Shown here: in pieces, positions 16,509 to 24,090 of the stretch
Layout of the letters: each line of letters starts with the position of its first letter
Numbering within the stretch: the first letter of the stretch is position 1
NCBI RefSeq assembly: GCF_033025475.1
Contig: NZ_CP130322.1
Coordinates: forward strand, 868,001-932,000
DNA from: Sphingomonas sp. C3-2
GTDB lineage: Bacteria; Pseudomonadota; Alphaproteobacteria; Sphingomonadales; Sphingomonadaceae
Length of the DNA stretch: 64,000 bases
Direction of reading: 5' to 3'
Notes under the pieces: model-generated
Databases searched by the model: none
Told to the model about the DNA's origin: nothing
The model's input: only the letters and a program-made list of their open reading frames with translations
Position numbers and translations under genes: made by a program

Positions 16509-18071
16509 TCAGCCGGCGTTTTCATCGCGCAGCATGAATTTCTGCACCTTGCCCGAGGCGTTGAGGGGCAGCGCCTCGCGGATTTCGACCTGACGCGGCA
16601 CCTTGTAGTTCGCCATATTCTCACGGCACCAGGCGATGATCTCTGCCGGGGTGGCCGATGCGCCGGGGCGCAGAACGACATAGGCCTTGGGCACTTCGCC
16701 AAGGCGCTCATCAGGAACACCGATGACCGCCGACTGCATGACCACCGGATTGGCGGCGAGCAGGCCTTCGATCTCGGCCGGATAGGCGTTGAAGCCGCCG
16801 ACGATGAAGATGTCCTTCGCGCGGTCGGTGATCTTCACATTGCCGCGCGCATCCTGCACCGCGATATCGCCAGTGCGCAGCCAGCCATCGGCGTCGATCG
16901 CCGCCTCGGTGGCGGCAGCATCATTGAAATAGCCCTGCATGACATTGTCGCCGCGTACAAGCAGCTCGCCTGCCTCGCCGGTGGGGACAGTGTTGCCTTC
17001 ACCGTCGACCAGTTTCACCTCGACGCCGTCGACCGCGCGGCCTGCGGTGTTGGCGATGGTTTCGGCATCGTCATCGGCGCGGCACATGGTGACCGTGCCG
17101 CAGGTTTCGGTGAGACCATAAGCGGTGACCACCAGATCGATGCCCAGCTTTTCCCACATTTCGTGGATGAGCGTGACAGGCACCGAGGCGGCCCCCGTCA
17201 TCGACAGACGCAGCGACGAAATGTCGCGCGCGGTGTAATCGGCGGCGAGCAGGCTCTGATAGATGGTCGGCGGCCCGGGAAGGATCGTGACCTTTTCCTT
17301 CTCGATCCGCTCAAGCACGCCGTTCGGATCGAACATGCCGTGCGGCAGCACGGTGGCACCCGCGAGCATCGCCGCGAGCCAGCCGGCCTTGTAGCCGAAG
17401 GAATGGAAGAAGGGATTGATGATCAGATAGCGATCATCCGGCCCCATGCCGAGCGTGCGGCCATAGCCGATATAGAGACGGACATTCTGGCCGTGGATGG
17501 TGACCGCACCCTTGGGGTTGCCGGTGGTGCCCGAGGTAAAAAGGATGTCGCAGATCTGGTTTTCGTCGATCCCGTCCATGCGGCGATCGACTTCTGCCTG
17601 ATCCACGGCGTCGCCCGCCTCGAGGAAAGCGTTCCACCGGGTGCCGCCGCTTTCGCCGTCGAGCAGCACGGTCCCGGTCAGATTCGGCAGATCCTCGTTG
17701 GCGAGCATCTGGGGATAATCCATGCCCAGAAAGTTCGACACGGTGACCAGCAGCTTGGCGCCCGAGGTGTTGAGGATGTAGCCCGCTTCACGCCCCTTCA
17801 GACGCGTGTTGAGCGGCACGATCGCGCCACCGGCAGCCTGCGCGCCGAGCGTGGCGATGATCCATTCGATCGAATTGGGCGCCCAGATCGCGACGCGATC
17901 GCCGGGCTGAAGCCCGGCGGCGCAGAAACCGGCGGCCGCGCGGCGCACCAGCGCTTCCAGATCGCGATAATAGACGCGCCTGCCATCCTCGCCGCGAATA
18001 GCCTCGACATCGCCATGGCGACGGGCTGCTTCAAGGATCTTGTGGGGGATGGTAAACTTGCTTTCAGACAC
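16509..18071 (-). CDS. fadD3: HIP-CoA ligase FadD3 (AMP-forming acyl-CoA synthetase)
   Basis: A 520-residue acyl-adenylate-forming ligase. Motifs are the ATP loop FTSGTTGNPKGA (about 180-191), AYGLTETCGT, GWLRTGD and the C-terminal Lys in NASGKVQK. FadD3 activates HIP, the bicyclic propionate left after A/B-ring removal, to HIP-CoA, which is the entry to the neighbouring ipd genes. The start is taken as GTG at 18071 (SESKFTIPHKIL), with AGGAGA about ten bases upstream; the frame is open to 18125 but the extra residues look non-conserved. It is divergent from a LuxR-type regulator. Confidence 0.88.
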   Translation of the reverse strand: MSESKFTIPHKILEAARRHGDVEAIRGEDGRRVYYRDLEALVRRAAAGFCAAGLQPGDRVAIWAPNSIEWIIATLGAQAAGGAIVPLNTRLKGREAGYILNTSGAKLLVTVSNFLGMDYPQMLANEDLPNLTGTVLLDGESGGTRWNAFLEAGDAVDQAEVDRRMDGIDENQICDILFTSGTTGNPKGAVTIHGQNVRLYIGYGRTLGMGPDDRYLIINPFFHSFGYKAGWLAAMLAGATVLPHGMFDPNGVLERIEKEKVTILPGPPTIYQSLLAADYTARDISSLRLSMTGAASVPVTLIHEMWEKLGIDLVVTAYGLTETCGTVTMCRADDDAETIANTAGRAVDGVEVKLVDGEGNTVPTGEAGELLVRGDNVMQGYFNDAAATEAAIDADGWLRTGDIAVQDARGNVKITDRAKDIFIVGGFNAYPAEIEGLLAANPVVMQSAVIGVPDERLGEVPKAYVVLRPGASATPAEIIAWCRENMANYKVPRQVEIREALPLNASGKVQKFMLRDENAG

Positions 18072-18264
18072 CGACCGTCTTCTCCTGGCCAGACCAATGG
18101 CCAAGGATGCCCGCACCCCCGCCATAGGCCCTTCAGTTTCCGTTTGTGTCTGCGTGAAACGCTGGCGTCCAGTTCACAACCCCTATACGGGGATGGCACG
18201 GGGACGCGCCGCAAGGCCCAAGCCCCGGGTCGCAACATGAAGCATATGGGATAAAGCGAAAACG
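18072..18264. promoter_or_regulatory. Divergent promoter region, fadD3 / LuxR regulator
   Basis: A 193-base gap between the minus-strand fadD3 and the plus-strand regulator must contain promoters for both. The AGGAGA at about 18081-18086 serves fadD3. No clear operator palindrome was identified. Confidence 0.4.
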
Positions 18265-19407
18265 ATGCGGAGCGTGGAACCGCTGGCGGAAGTCGATGAA
18301 CTGGTGACCCTGATCTATCAGGGCCCTCTGGAATCGCAGCCCTGGCAAGGATTTCTCGAGGCCTTGAGCCGCCGCATGCGCTGCACCAGCGCAGCCATCA
18401 CGCTGCGCGTGAGCCGCCAGGGCACCCCGCCGCTGATCATCTGGGGCCCGCCCCCCGCGATCGCGGAAAAGGAAGCCCGGCTGGTGAATCAGATCCATGC
18501 CGAACTGGGCGATCATGATCCGCTGGCGAACGCATTGTCCAAGCCGGGCGACATATTCACGCTGAGCGAAGTGATTTCGGACGAAGAGCTTCAGAACAAC
18601 CGCTTCTTCCGCGAGATCATGCAGCCTTACGGCATCGCCTATGAGCTGGGCATGTATATTTCCGAACCGGGCGGCTGGGGCGGCAATGTCGGCCTGACCA
18701 ACGGGCCCGATGCCGAAGATTTCACCGAAGCGGACAAGCAGGTGCTGATCGCGCTGCGCCCGCATCTGGAACAGTCGCTCGCGCTGTTTTCGCGCATCCG
18801 CCGCGACGAGACCGAATTGCAGGTGATGATCGACACGCTCGACCGTCTGACCATCTGCACCTTCATTCTCGATGGTTCGGGGCGCATCCTGCGCACCAAC
18901 AGCGCGGGACGCCAGCTGATGAAATCGAACAAGGCGATCCGCGCCGCCGACGAACGGCTGGTGCTGGCCAACAAGGCCAGCAATGCGCAGTTGCAGAACC
19001 TGATCGGCAAGGCGATCGAAACCCGGCGTGCGGGCGGCCATTTCACCGAAGCGCTGCGCGTCGAAGGCGATCTGGACCGGCATCTCGGGGTGCTTGTCCG
19101 CACCATCGAAACGCCGACGCCCCATGCCAATGATGCCGCCCCCGCCGCCGTCATCTATGTCTCTGGCCTCGGCAACACCCAGCCGCTGGAACGACTCGTC
19201 AGCCAGATTTTCGACCTGACCCCTTCAGAGGCGCATCTCGCGGCATTGCTGGCGACCGGCCTCAGCCTGGCCGAAGCCGCCGAAAAGCTGGAACTGACCG
19301 AAAATACCGTCCGCAGCTATTGCAAGACGATCCTGAGCAAGACCGGCGTCAGCCGTCAGGCGGATCTGGTGCGGTTGATCCTGCGCAGCGTGGCCGTTCT
19401 GGGATAA
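18265..19407 (+). CDS. LuxR-type transcriptional regulator (steroid cluster paralogue 1)
   Basis: A 380-residue regulator with a C-terminal LuxR/FixJ helix-turn-helix (LTPSEAHLAALLATGLSL ... LTENTVRSYCKTILSKTG, about residues 315-375). Its roughly 300-residue N-terminal region opens with ELVTLIYQGPLESQPWQGFLE and probably has a PAS-like fold that senses a ligand. Two paralogues with the same architecture lie at 30017-31156 and 51013-52140. TeiR of Comamonas testosteroni, a regulator of testosterone catabolism, is also a LuxR-type protein. Its position divergent from fadD3 suggests control of HIP catabolism. No phospho-receiver domain is visible. Confidence 0.82.
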   Translation: MRSVEPLAEVDELVTLIYQGPLESQPWQGFLEALSRRMRCTSAAITLRVSRQGTPPLIIWGPPPAIAEKEARLVNQIHAELGDHDPLANALSKPGDIFTLSEVISDEELQNNRFFREIMQPYGIAYELGMYISEPGGWGGNVGLTNGPDAEDFTEADKQVLIALRPHLEQSLALFSRIRRDETELQVMIDTLDRLTICTFILDGSGRILRTNSAGRQLMKSNKAIRAADERLVLANKASNAQLQNLIGKAIETRRAGGHFTEALRVEGDLDRHLGVLVRTIETPTPHANDAAPAAVIYVSGLGNTQPLERLVSQIFDLTPSEAHLAALLATGLSLAEAAEKLELTENTVRSYCKTILSKTGVSRQADLVRLILRSVAVLG

Positions 19408-19670
19408 TCCAGAAAAGCCACGCAAAAGCGAATCACTACACTCATTTTACTGCCAATTGCGTAAATCCACCTTGCCACTCCATCGCATCGTTGCGATAGT
19501 TCTGGAATGGAGAGCGATATAAGGCACCTATCGGGTTATAAGACCCGAGCCATGGCGACAGCTGCCAGACCCATAATGATCGGCGCCCACGCCGACACAC
19601 CCCAAATTCGTCGTCGCCACGCGCACTCCATAGCCCCTTTCCGCAGCATATCGGGAGCCTGACAAGGACT

Positions 19671-20390
19671 ATGGAAAAGATCATCTATGCCCTGTGGTAC
19701 GACACCAACGCCGACCGGGCAGAGCTGAACGCACGCGTACGCGGCGAGATTGCCGAACAACTGACCAACCATGCGCTGGCGGTTCGCGTGAATATTCAGG
19801 ACGAGACCGTTCAGGGTGGCAATTCGCCGCGCCTGACCTCCACCCGCCCGCAGATGGATGCAGTGATCCAGCTCTGGGTCAACGCCTCGCACGACCCGCA
19901 GCGCCAGCCGATCGACGCGATCATCGCCTCGGTCGCGCAGCGCCATGCCGCCTGGCTGGTGAGCGAATCGACGATCCTGCCCAATATCGATCACCCCCCC
20001 GTTGCCGGCGAACGCACCCCGGGTTTCTCGCAGTTCGTGTTCCTTGGCCGCCCGCCGCGCCTGACGCAGGACGCCTGGCGCCTGGCGTGGCACGGCCTGC
20101 ACACGCCCGTGGCCGTCGATACCCAGGCCAATTTCGAATATGTCCAGAATTATGTCGTCCGCCCGCTGACCTACGGCGCGCCCGAATATGTCGCGATGGT
20201 CGAGGAATGCTTCCCGCTCGATGCGCTGGGCAGCGAGGAAGTCTTCTACGATGCGGTCGGCAATCCCGAAAAGCTCGCAGCCAATCAACAAGCCATGATG
20301 GAAAGCTGTGCGCGGTTCATGGATTTTGACCGGGTGGATTGCATCCCGACCAGCCAGTTCGACATCAAGACGCTGGGTGCGCGCGGCTGA
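19671..20390 (+). CDS. EthD-domain protein
   Basis: A 239-residue protein with a C-terminal segment typical of EthD/dimeric alpha-beta barrel proteins (RLTQDAWRLAWHGLHTPVA near residues 127-145). An N-terminal half beginning MEKIIYALWYDTNADRAEL may be a second, degenerate barrel. EthD-like proteins are small accessory or ring-modifying enzymes in catabolic clusters; no metal or catalytic residue can be assigned. ACAAGGA precedes the start. It heads an operon with an SRPBCC protein, a BaiE-like dehydratase and a SnoaL protein, so a role in handling hydroxylated steroids is likely. Confidence 0.72.
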   Translation: MEKIIYALWYDTNADRAELNARVRGEIAEQLTNHALAVRVNIQDETVQGGNSPRLTSTRPQMDAVIQLWVNASHDPQRQPIDAIIASVAQRHAAWLVSESTILPNIDHPPVAGERTPGFSQFVFLGRPPRLTQDAWRLAWHGLHTPVAVDTQANFEYVQNYVVRPLTYGAPEYVAMVEECFPLDALGSEEVFYDAVGNPEKLAANQQAMMESCARFMDFDRVDCIPTSQFDIKTLGARG

Positions 20391-20437
20391 TTGCCGCGCA
20401 TAACGCACCGGCACAAACAAGAAAGAGAGGACTGAAC

Positions 20438-20944
20438 ATGGCCGATACCGAAGACCCCCGCCTTCGCCTCGACCCCGACTCCATCGTGCGTTCGGAAGTG
20501 GTTTCGATCAATGCCCCTGCGTCTGTCGTCTGGGAAATCCTGACCGACCTGCCCCGCTACGGCGAATGGAACCCGTTCTGCGTGGCTGCGGAATCGACGC
20601 TTGAGATGGGCGCGCCCGTCAACATGACGCTGAAAAGCTATATCGAGAAGGACGTCACCTTCCCGAACTGCGAATTCGTCTGTGCGTTCGAGCCCGAAAA
20701 GCTCTTGTCCTGGGCGCTGCCCCATGACGATGCCTGGCCCTATCCCGCGCGGCGCGACCAGATCATCGAAACCACGGGTCCGGAAAGCTGCACCTATCTG
20801 TCGACCGACGCCTTTCTGGGCGACAACGGCATCCATGTGATGCGCTTTGCCGGCCCCTGGGTGAAGATCGCGTTCGACGAAACCGCGCTGGCGCTCAAGG
20901 CCCGCGCCGAGGCATTCCATAACGAAAGAAAGAACAAGGCATGA
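20438..20944 (+). CDS. SRPBCC-fold (START/polyketide-cyclase-like) protein
   Basis: A 168-residue protein with the SRPBCC opening SEVVSINAPASVVWEILTDL followed by PRYGEWNPFC and the C-terminal long helix. This fold forms a deep hydrophobic pocket that fits steroids. It may bind or modify a steroid intermediate; no catalytic residues are obvious. The ATG at 20438 follows AAGAGAGGA. Its stop overlaps the start of the BaiE-like dehydratase (ATGA), implying coordinated synthesis. Confidence 0.78.
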   Translation: MADTEDPRLRLDPDSIVRSEVVSINAPASVVWEILTDLPRYGEWNPFCVAAESTLEMGAPVNMTLKSYIEKDVTFPNCEFVCAFEPEKLLSWALPHDDAWPYPARRDQIIETTGPESCTYLSTDAFLGDNGIHVMRFAGPWVKIAFDETALALKARAEAFHNERKNKA

Positions 20945-21414
20945 CGTTCGACCTTCAGGCTATCGAAGCCATCAAGCGCGTAAAATACGAATATTGCGAA
21001 GCGATCGACACGTGCAATGTCGAACTGCTGCGCTCGGTGTTCGCCGAGGACGTTTCGGTCGACTATCAGGGCGGCACCTATCGCTTTCAGGCGCAGGGCC
21101 GCGACAATGTCGTGAAGGCGCTTGAACAGGCGTTTCATCCCGAATTCGTGGCATGCCATGCCGTGACGATGCCGATCATCGACGTTCATGGCGACGGTAC
21201 CGCCGATGGCCGCTGGCGGCTGATCGATTATGCGATGAACCTGCGCGAAAACAATCTCGTGACGGTTGGCGCAGCGGTTTACCGCGACAAATATGTGCTG
21301 ATCGACGGTGCATGGAAGATCCGCCACGCGGCCTATACCCGCATTTACGAGCGCGTTTACAACGAAACCGATCCGGCACTGACCGCCCATATTCTGGGCA
21401 CCAAGGCGGCCTGA
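20941..21414 (+). CDS. BaiE/Hsh2-like hydroxysteroid (bile acid 7alpha-) dehydratase, SnoaL/NTF2 fold
   Basis: A 157-residue NTF2-fold protein that aligns along most of its length with clostridial BaiE as I remember it. It shares IK..K.Y at the N-terminus, GRW.L.D in the middle and YRDKYVLIDGAWKI...YTRIYE near the end. The BaiE active-site residues Tyr30, Asp35, His83, Asp106 and Arg146 correspond to Tyr18, Asp23, His73, Asp96 and Arg134 here. BaiE removes the 7alpha-hydroxyl of 3-oxo-delta4 bile acids; the sphingomonad Hsh2 does the same in the delta4,6 degradation variant. The call rests on a by-eye alignment. It is coupled to the SRPBCC gene upstream. Confidence 0.75.
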   Translation: MTFDLQAIEAIKRVKYEYCEAIDTCNVELLRSVFAEDVSVDYQGGTYRFQAQGRDNVVKALEQAFHPEFVACHAVTMPIIDVHGDGTADGRWRLIDYAMNLRENNLVTVGAAVYRDKYVLIDGAWKIRHAAYTRIYERVYNETDPALTAHILGTKAA

Positions 21415-21422
21415 TCGCCATC

Positions 21423-21454
21423 GGGCCCTGCCCGCCTTTCAACGGCGGGGCCCC
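21423..21454 (+). terminator. GC-rich hairpin between operon genes
   Basis: An imperfect stem (GGGCCC-T-GCCCGCC against GGCGGGGCCCC) followed by ATTTTCC, nine bases after the dehydratase stop. It may act as a partial terminator or attenuator before the last gene of this operon. Confidence 0.5.
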
Positions 21455-21477
21455 ATTTTCCTTACGGAGTTTCCCCG

Positions 21478-22023
21478 ATGACGCAGAATTCGATCGACGC
21501 GCGGCTGCAGGACCTGCTCGACCGCGAAGAGATCCGCCAGTTGATCACCACTTATTGCAACGCGGCCGACCGTCACGACAATGAGAAGATGCGATCCTGC
21601 TATCATGAGGACGCGATCGACGATCACGGCGCGATGTTCTGCGGCCCGGCAATGGCGTTCATCGACCATCTGCCCGAGATCCAGAAGGACATGGAAATCC
21701 TTCACCACAACGTCACCACGATCAACCTTGCGATCGAAGGCGACTATGCCGAGGGCGAGGTCTATCTGCTCGCGATGCACCGCGTGCGCACGCCCGAAGG
21801 ATCGATCGACGTGCTCGTGGGCGGCCGTTATTTCGACAAATATGCCCGCCGCAACGGCGTGTGGAAGTTCACGCACCGCGCGATCGTGGCGGACTGGGCC
21901 AATGTCCATTCGCCCGCCTTCACCACGCTGGACCACCCCTTCCTGGCCGGCGCGAAGATCGGCAAGCCGGGGCCCCAGGACCCATCCTATGATTTCTTCC
22001 GGCTGTTGACGCGGGTCAGCTGA
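21478..22023 (+). CDS. SnoaL-like (NTF2-fold) protein
   Basis: A 181-residue SnoaL_4-type protein. The N-terminal pattern TYCNAAD keeps the Tyr-x4-Asp pair of this dehydratase/isomerase group (Tyr26, Asp31), and ILHHN supplies His residues where BaiE has His83. The Asp106 equivalent of BaiE is not preserved (EVYLLAMH), so a different reaction or substrate is likely. It is last in the operon with the BaiE-like dehydratase and is followed by a perfect hairpin. A hydratase, dehydratase or isomerase acting on steroid intermediates is the best guess. Confidence 0.72.
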   Translation: MTQNSIDARLQDLLDREEIRQLITTYCNAADRHDNEKMRSCYHEDAIDDHGAMFCGPAMAFIDHLPEIQKDMEILHHNVTTINLAIEGDYAEGEVYLLAMHRVRTPEGSIDVLVGGRYFDKYARRNGVWKFTHRAIVADWANVHSPAFTTLDHPFLAGAKIGKPGPQDPSYDFFRLLTRVS

Positions 22024-22031
22024 TCGACCGC

Positions 22032-22058
22032 AAAAGGGGCGCCACCGGCGCCCCTTTT
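22032..22058. terminator. Bidirectional rho-independent terminator
   Basis: AAAAGGGGCGCC pairs perfectly with GGCGCCCCTTTT over a three-base loop, giving U-runs on both strands, between two convergent genes. Confidence 0.88.
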
Positions 22059-22393
22059 CATATGCCCGGCTGATCGGCGGGAATGAACACGCGCAGCCCA
22101 TCCAGATCTTCGATGATCGGGATCTGGCAACTCAGCCGACTGGTGGGCCGGACATCGATCGCATCGGTAAGCGCATCCAGCATCTCGGCTTCTTCCGGCC
22201 CCGGCGGGCCCACGCGCTCGGCCCAGTCCGGATCGACATAGACATGGCAGGTGGCGCACTGCCGCATGCCGCCGCACAGCGCATCGATCCCATCGACCAG
22301 ATTGGCGACGGCCAGATGCATCACCGCCAGCCCCTCATAATTGGTGAAGGTCTGTTCACTCCCATCGGGCTGGACATAGGTGACACGCGCCAT
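22058..22393 (-). CDS. [2Fe-2S] ferredoxin, putidaredoxin/adrenodoxin type
   Basis: A 111-residue ferredoxin with the cluster ligands C40-x5-C46-x2-C49 in CGGMRQCATC and the fourth Cys in RLSCQIP. This is the putidaredoxin type that feeds bacterial class I cytochromes P450. Its start overlaps the P450 stop (TGATG), so it is almost certainly the redox partner of that P450. A ferredoxin reductase gene is not in the window and must be supplied from elsewhere. Confidence 0.92.
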   Translation of the reverse strand: MARVTYVQPDGSEQTFTNYEGLAVMHLAVANLVDGIDALCGGMRQCATCHVYVDPDWAERVGPPGPEEAEMLDALTDAIDVRPTSRLSCQIPIIEDLDGLRVFIPADQPGI

Positions 22394-23814
22394 CAGTCAT
22401 TGCCTTCCTTTTGATGGGCGGGACATCCGGCTGCAGCTGCCATCGCTGCCATATCGGCCGGTGCCCGTGAGACATCGCCACGCCGCCTGGCATAGCGCAC
22501 ACGGCATGGCTGGGCGGGCCAATAGGTGCCGGCGCCTGCGATCGGGCGCGGCGTATCGATAAGCTCCATATCGTAATGCTGGAGGAGGATGGCGAGCAGC
22601 ACCTTCATCTCCATCCGCGCGAAATTGACGCCGGCACAGCGATGCACGCCGCCGCCAAAGCCGATAAGGCTGGACGATTCCATCTTGGCGTCGCTGCGTT
22701 CGGTATCGAAACGCTGCGGGTCATAGCTGTCGGGATGCGCAAAGACCTCAGCCATGCGGTGGCTGACCGACGGCGCCAGCAACACCCAATCGCCCTTGTG
22801 GACGCGGTATCCGTCATGCTCGAAATCGGCGGCAGCCTTGCGGATCATCGTGAACGCCACGGGATGAAGCCGTTCGGTCTCTCGCAGCGTCAGATCCATC
22901 TTCTGCATGGCGATCGCCTGTTCCCAGGTCATGCCCTGCCCCGGCGCACCGAGCAGATGATCGACCTCTTCCCTGAGCGTCCGGCGATAATCGGCATTTT
23001 GAAGAATATCGATGAGCGCCCAGCTGACCTGCCCAGCAGTGGTTTCATGCCCCGCCCAGACGAGGAGGAGAATGAGGTTGATGATCAGTTCATCGGGGAT
23101 AGGCGTACCGTCAGGATAGGTCGCGGCCACCATGTCCTGAAAGAAATCGGGCGGATCGAGCGGACGGGCTCGGCGTTCGGCGATCCATTCGCCCAGAATC
23201 CGGTGGAGCTTGCGCTTCGCGGCCTGGCTTCGGCGCATCTTTTTCGTCGGTAGCCAGAGCGGGAGGACGAATTCCATACCGCCCGAAAAGTCGCGGAAAA
23301 GATCGAAGAACTGATGGCCGAGCTTCTGCTTGAAATCGCTGCCCATAAAGGCGTGCGCCGCGATATCCATGACGACGGGCCCCAGCGTGGGGATAAGATC
23401 GAATTCCCCGCTATCTCCCAGTTCCGCGACGAGTCCTTCGGCCTCGTGCGCCATGACGGGCACGTAATTCTTCATCGCAGACGCCTTGAAGCGCGGCATG
23501 ATAACCGCCCGCTGACGCAGATATTCATCCATTTCCGCAAAGAGGTAGAAGTCGTCCGAGAACATCTTGTGGAAGAACGGCATCGATTCCCGGACAGAGA
23601 GAAGCTTGTCGGTTTCCTGAAAGACGAACCGATTATTTTCCGGCCCCAGCATGACGACCATCTTTCGCCCGCCCATGCGGAACGAGTAGATCGGGCCGAG
23701 CTTTTCATAGCCACCGCGCAGCAGCGCGACGGGATCGCGAAAGAAGCTAGTGAGGTGCCCCAGCAGGGGTAGGCCGCCATCAAGGACGGGGGGCTCGACT
23801 GCGATTGCCGACAT
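22393..23814 (-). CDS. Cytochrome P450, CYP51-like
   Basis: A 473-residue soluble P450. The I-helix oxygen motif is AGHETT, the K-helix is ETERLHP, and the heme loop is FGGGVHRCAG with the thiolate Cys393. The order and spacing of segments, the MPFFHKMF B'-region and the end block around HRCAG...MEMKVLLAILLQHYDMEL resemble bacterial CYP51 (sterol 14alpha-demethylase) more than CYP125/CYP142 side-chain oxidases. It is followed by its ferredoxin with a one-base overlap. It probably hydroxylates or demethylates a steroid; the position attacked is unknown. A C-terminal tail of about 30 residues, Ala-rich and ending CPAHQKEGND, follows the core. Confidence 0.85.
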   Translation of the reverse strand: MSAIAVEPPVLDGGLPLLGHLTSFFRDPVALLRGGYEKLGPIYSFRMGGRKMVVMLGPENNRFVFQETDKLLSVRESMPFFHKMFSDDFYLFAEMDEYLRQRAVIMPRFKASAMKNYVPVMAHEAEGLVAELGDSGEFDLIPTLGPVVMDIAAHAFMGSDFKQKLGHQFFDLFRDFSGGMEFVLPLWLPTKKMRRSQAAKRKLHRILGEWIAERRARPLDPPDFFQDMVAATYPDGTPIPDELIINLILLLVWAGHETTAGQVSWALIDILQNADYRRTLREEVDHLLGAPGQGMTWEQAIAMQKMDLTLRETERLHPVAFTMIRKAAADFEHDGYRVHKGDWVLLAPSVSHRMAEVFAHPDSYDPQRFDTERSDAKMESSSLIGFGGGVHRCAGVNFARMEMKVLLAILLQHYDMELIDTPRPIAGAGTYWPAQPCRVRYARRRGDVSRAPADMAAMAAAAGCPAHQKEGND

Positions 23815-24044
23815 GGACGACCTCCTTCAACGAAGGAACGCACATTATTGGCCCGGGCACGCCCGCCACGATACGCACTGGGACAGCATCGTTCGTAGAA
23901 CGCGCGAGGACGCGAATGCACCGTTGCAAAGCCATGCTAGGCCTGTGCACGCTTGCGGTAAAGATCGCGGGATGATGCGGAGCAGCCGGGCTGGGCGCTG
24001 TTCTTTTGTCTGACAGGTCAGGCGGATGGGGGAAATGAATGGAC
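23815..24044 (-). promoter_or_regulatory. Probable promoter region of the P450-ferredoxin pair
   Basis: A non-coding gap between the TonB-receptor terminator and the P450 start. The receptor is transcribed in the same direction and ends in a hairpin, so the P450 should have its own promoter here. A GGAGG near 23820 is its ribosome site. No operator was recognised. Confidence 0.4.
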
Positions 24045-24079
24045 GTGAGGGGCAGGACGCCTTGCGCCCTGCCCCTCAC
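24045..24079 (-). terminator. Hairpin terminator after the TonB receptor
   Basis: GTGAGGGGCAGG (24045-24056) pairs perfectly with CCTGCCCCTCAC (24068-24079), 11 bases past the receptor stop. The T-run on the minus strand is weak. Confidence 0.7.
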
Positions 24080-24090
24080 CGGTCAGTGGA

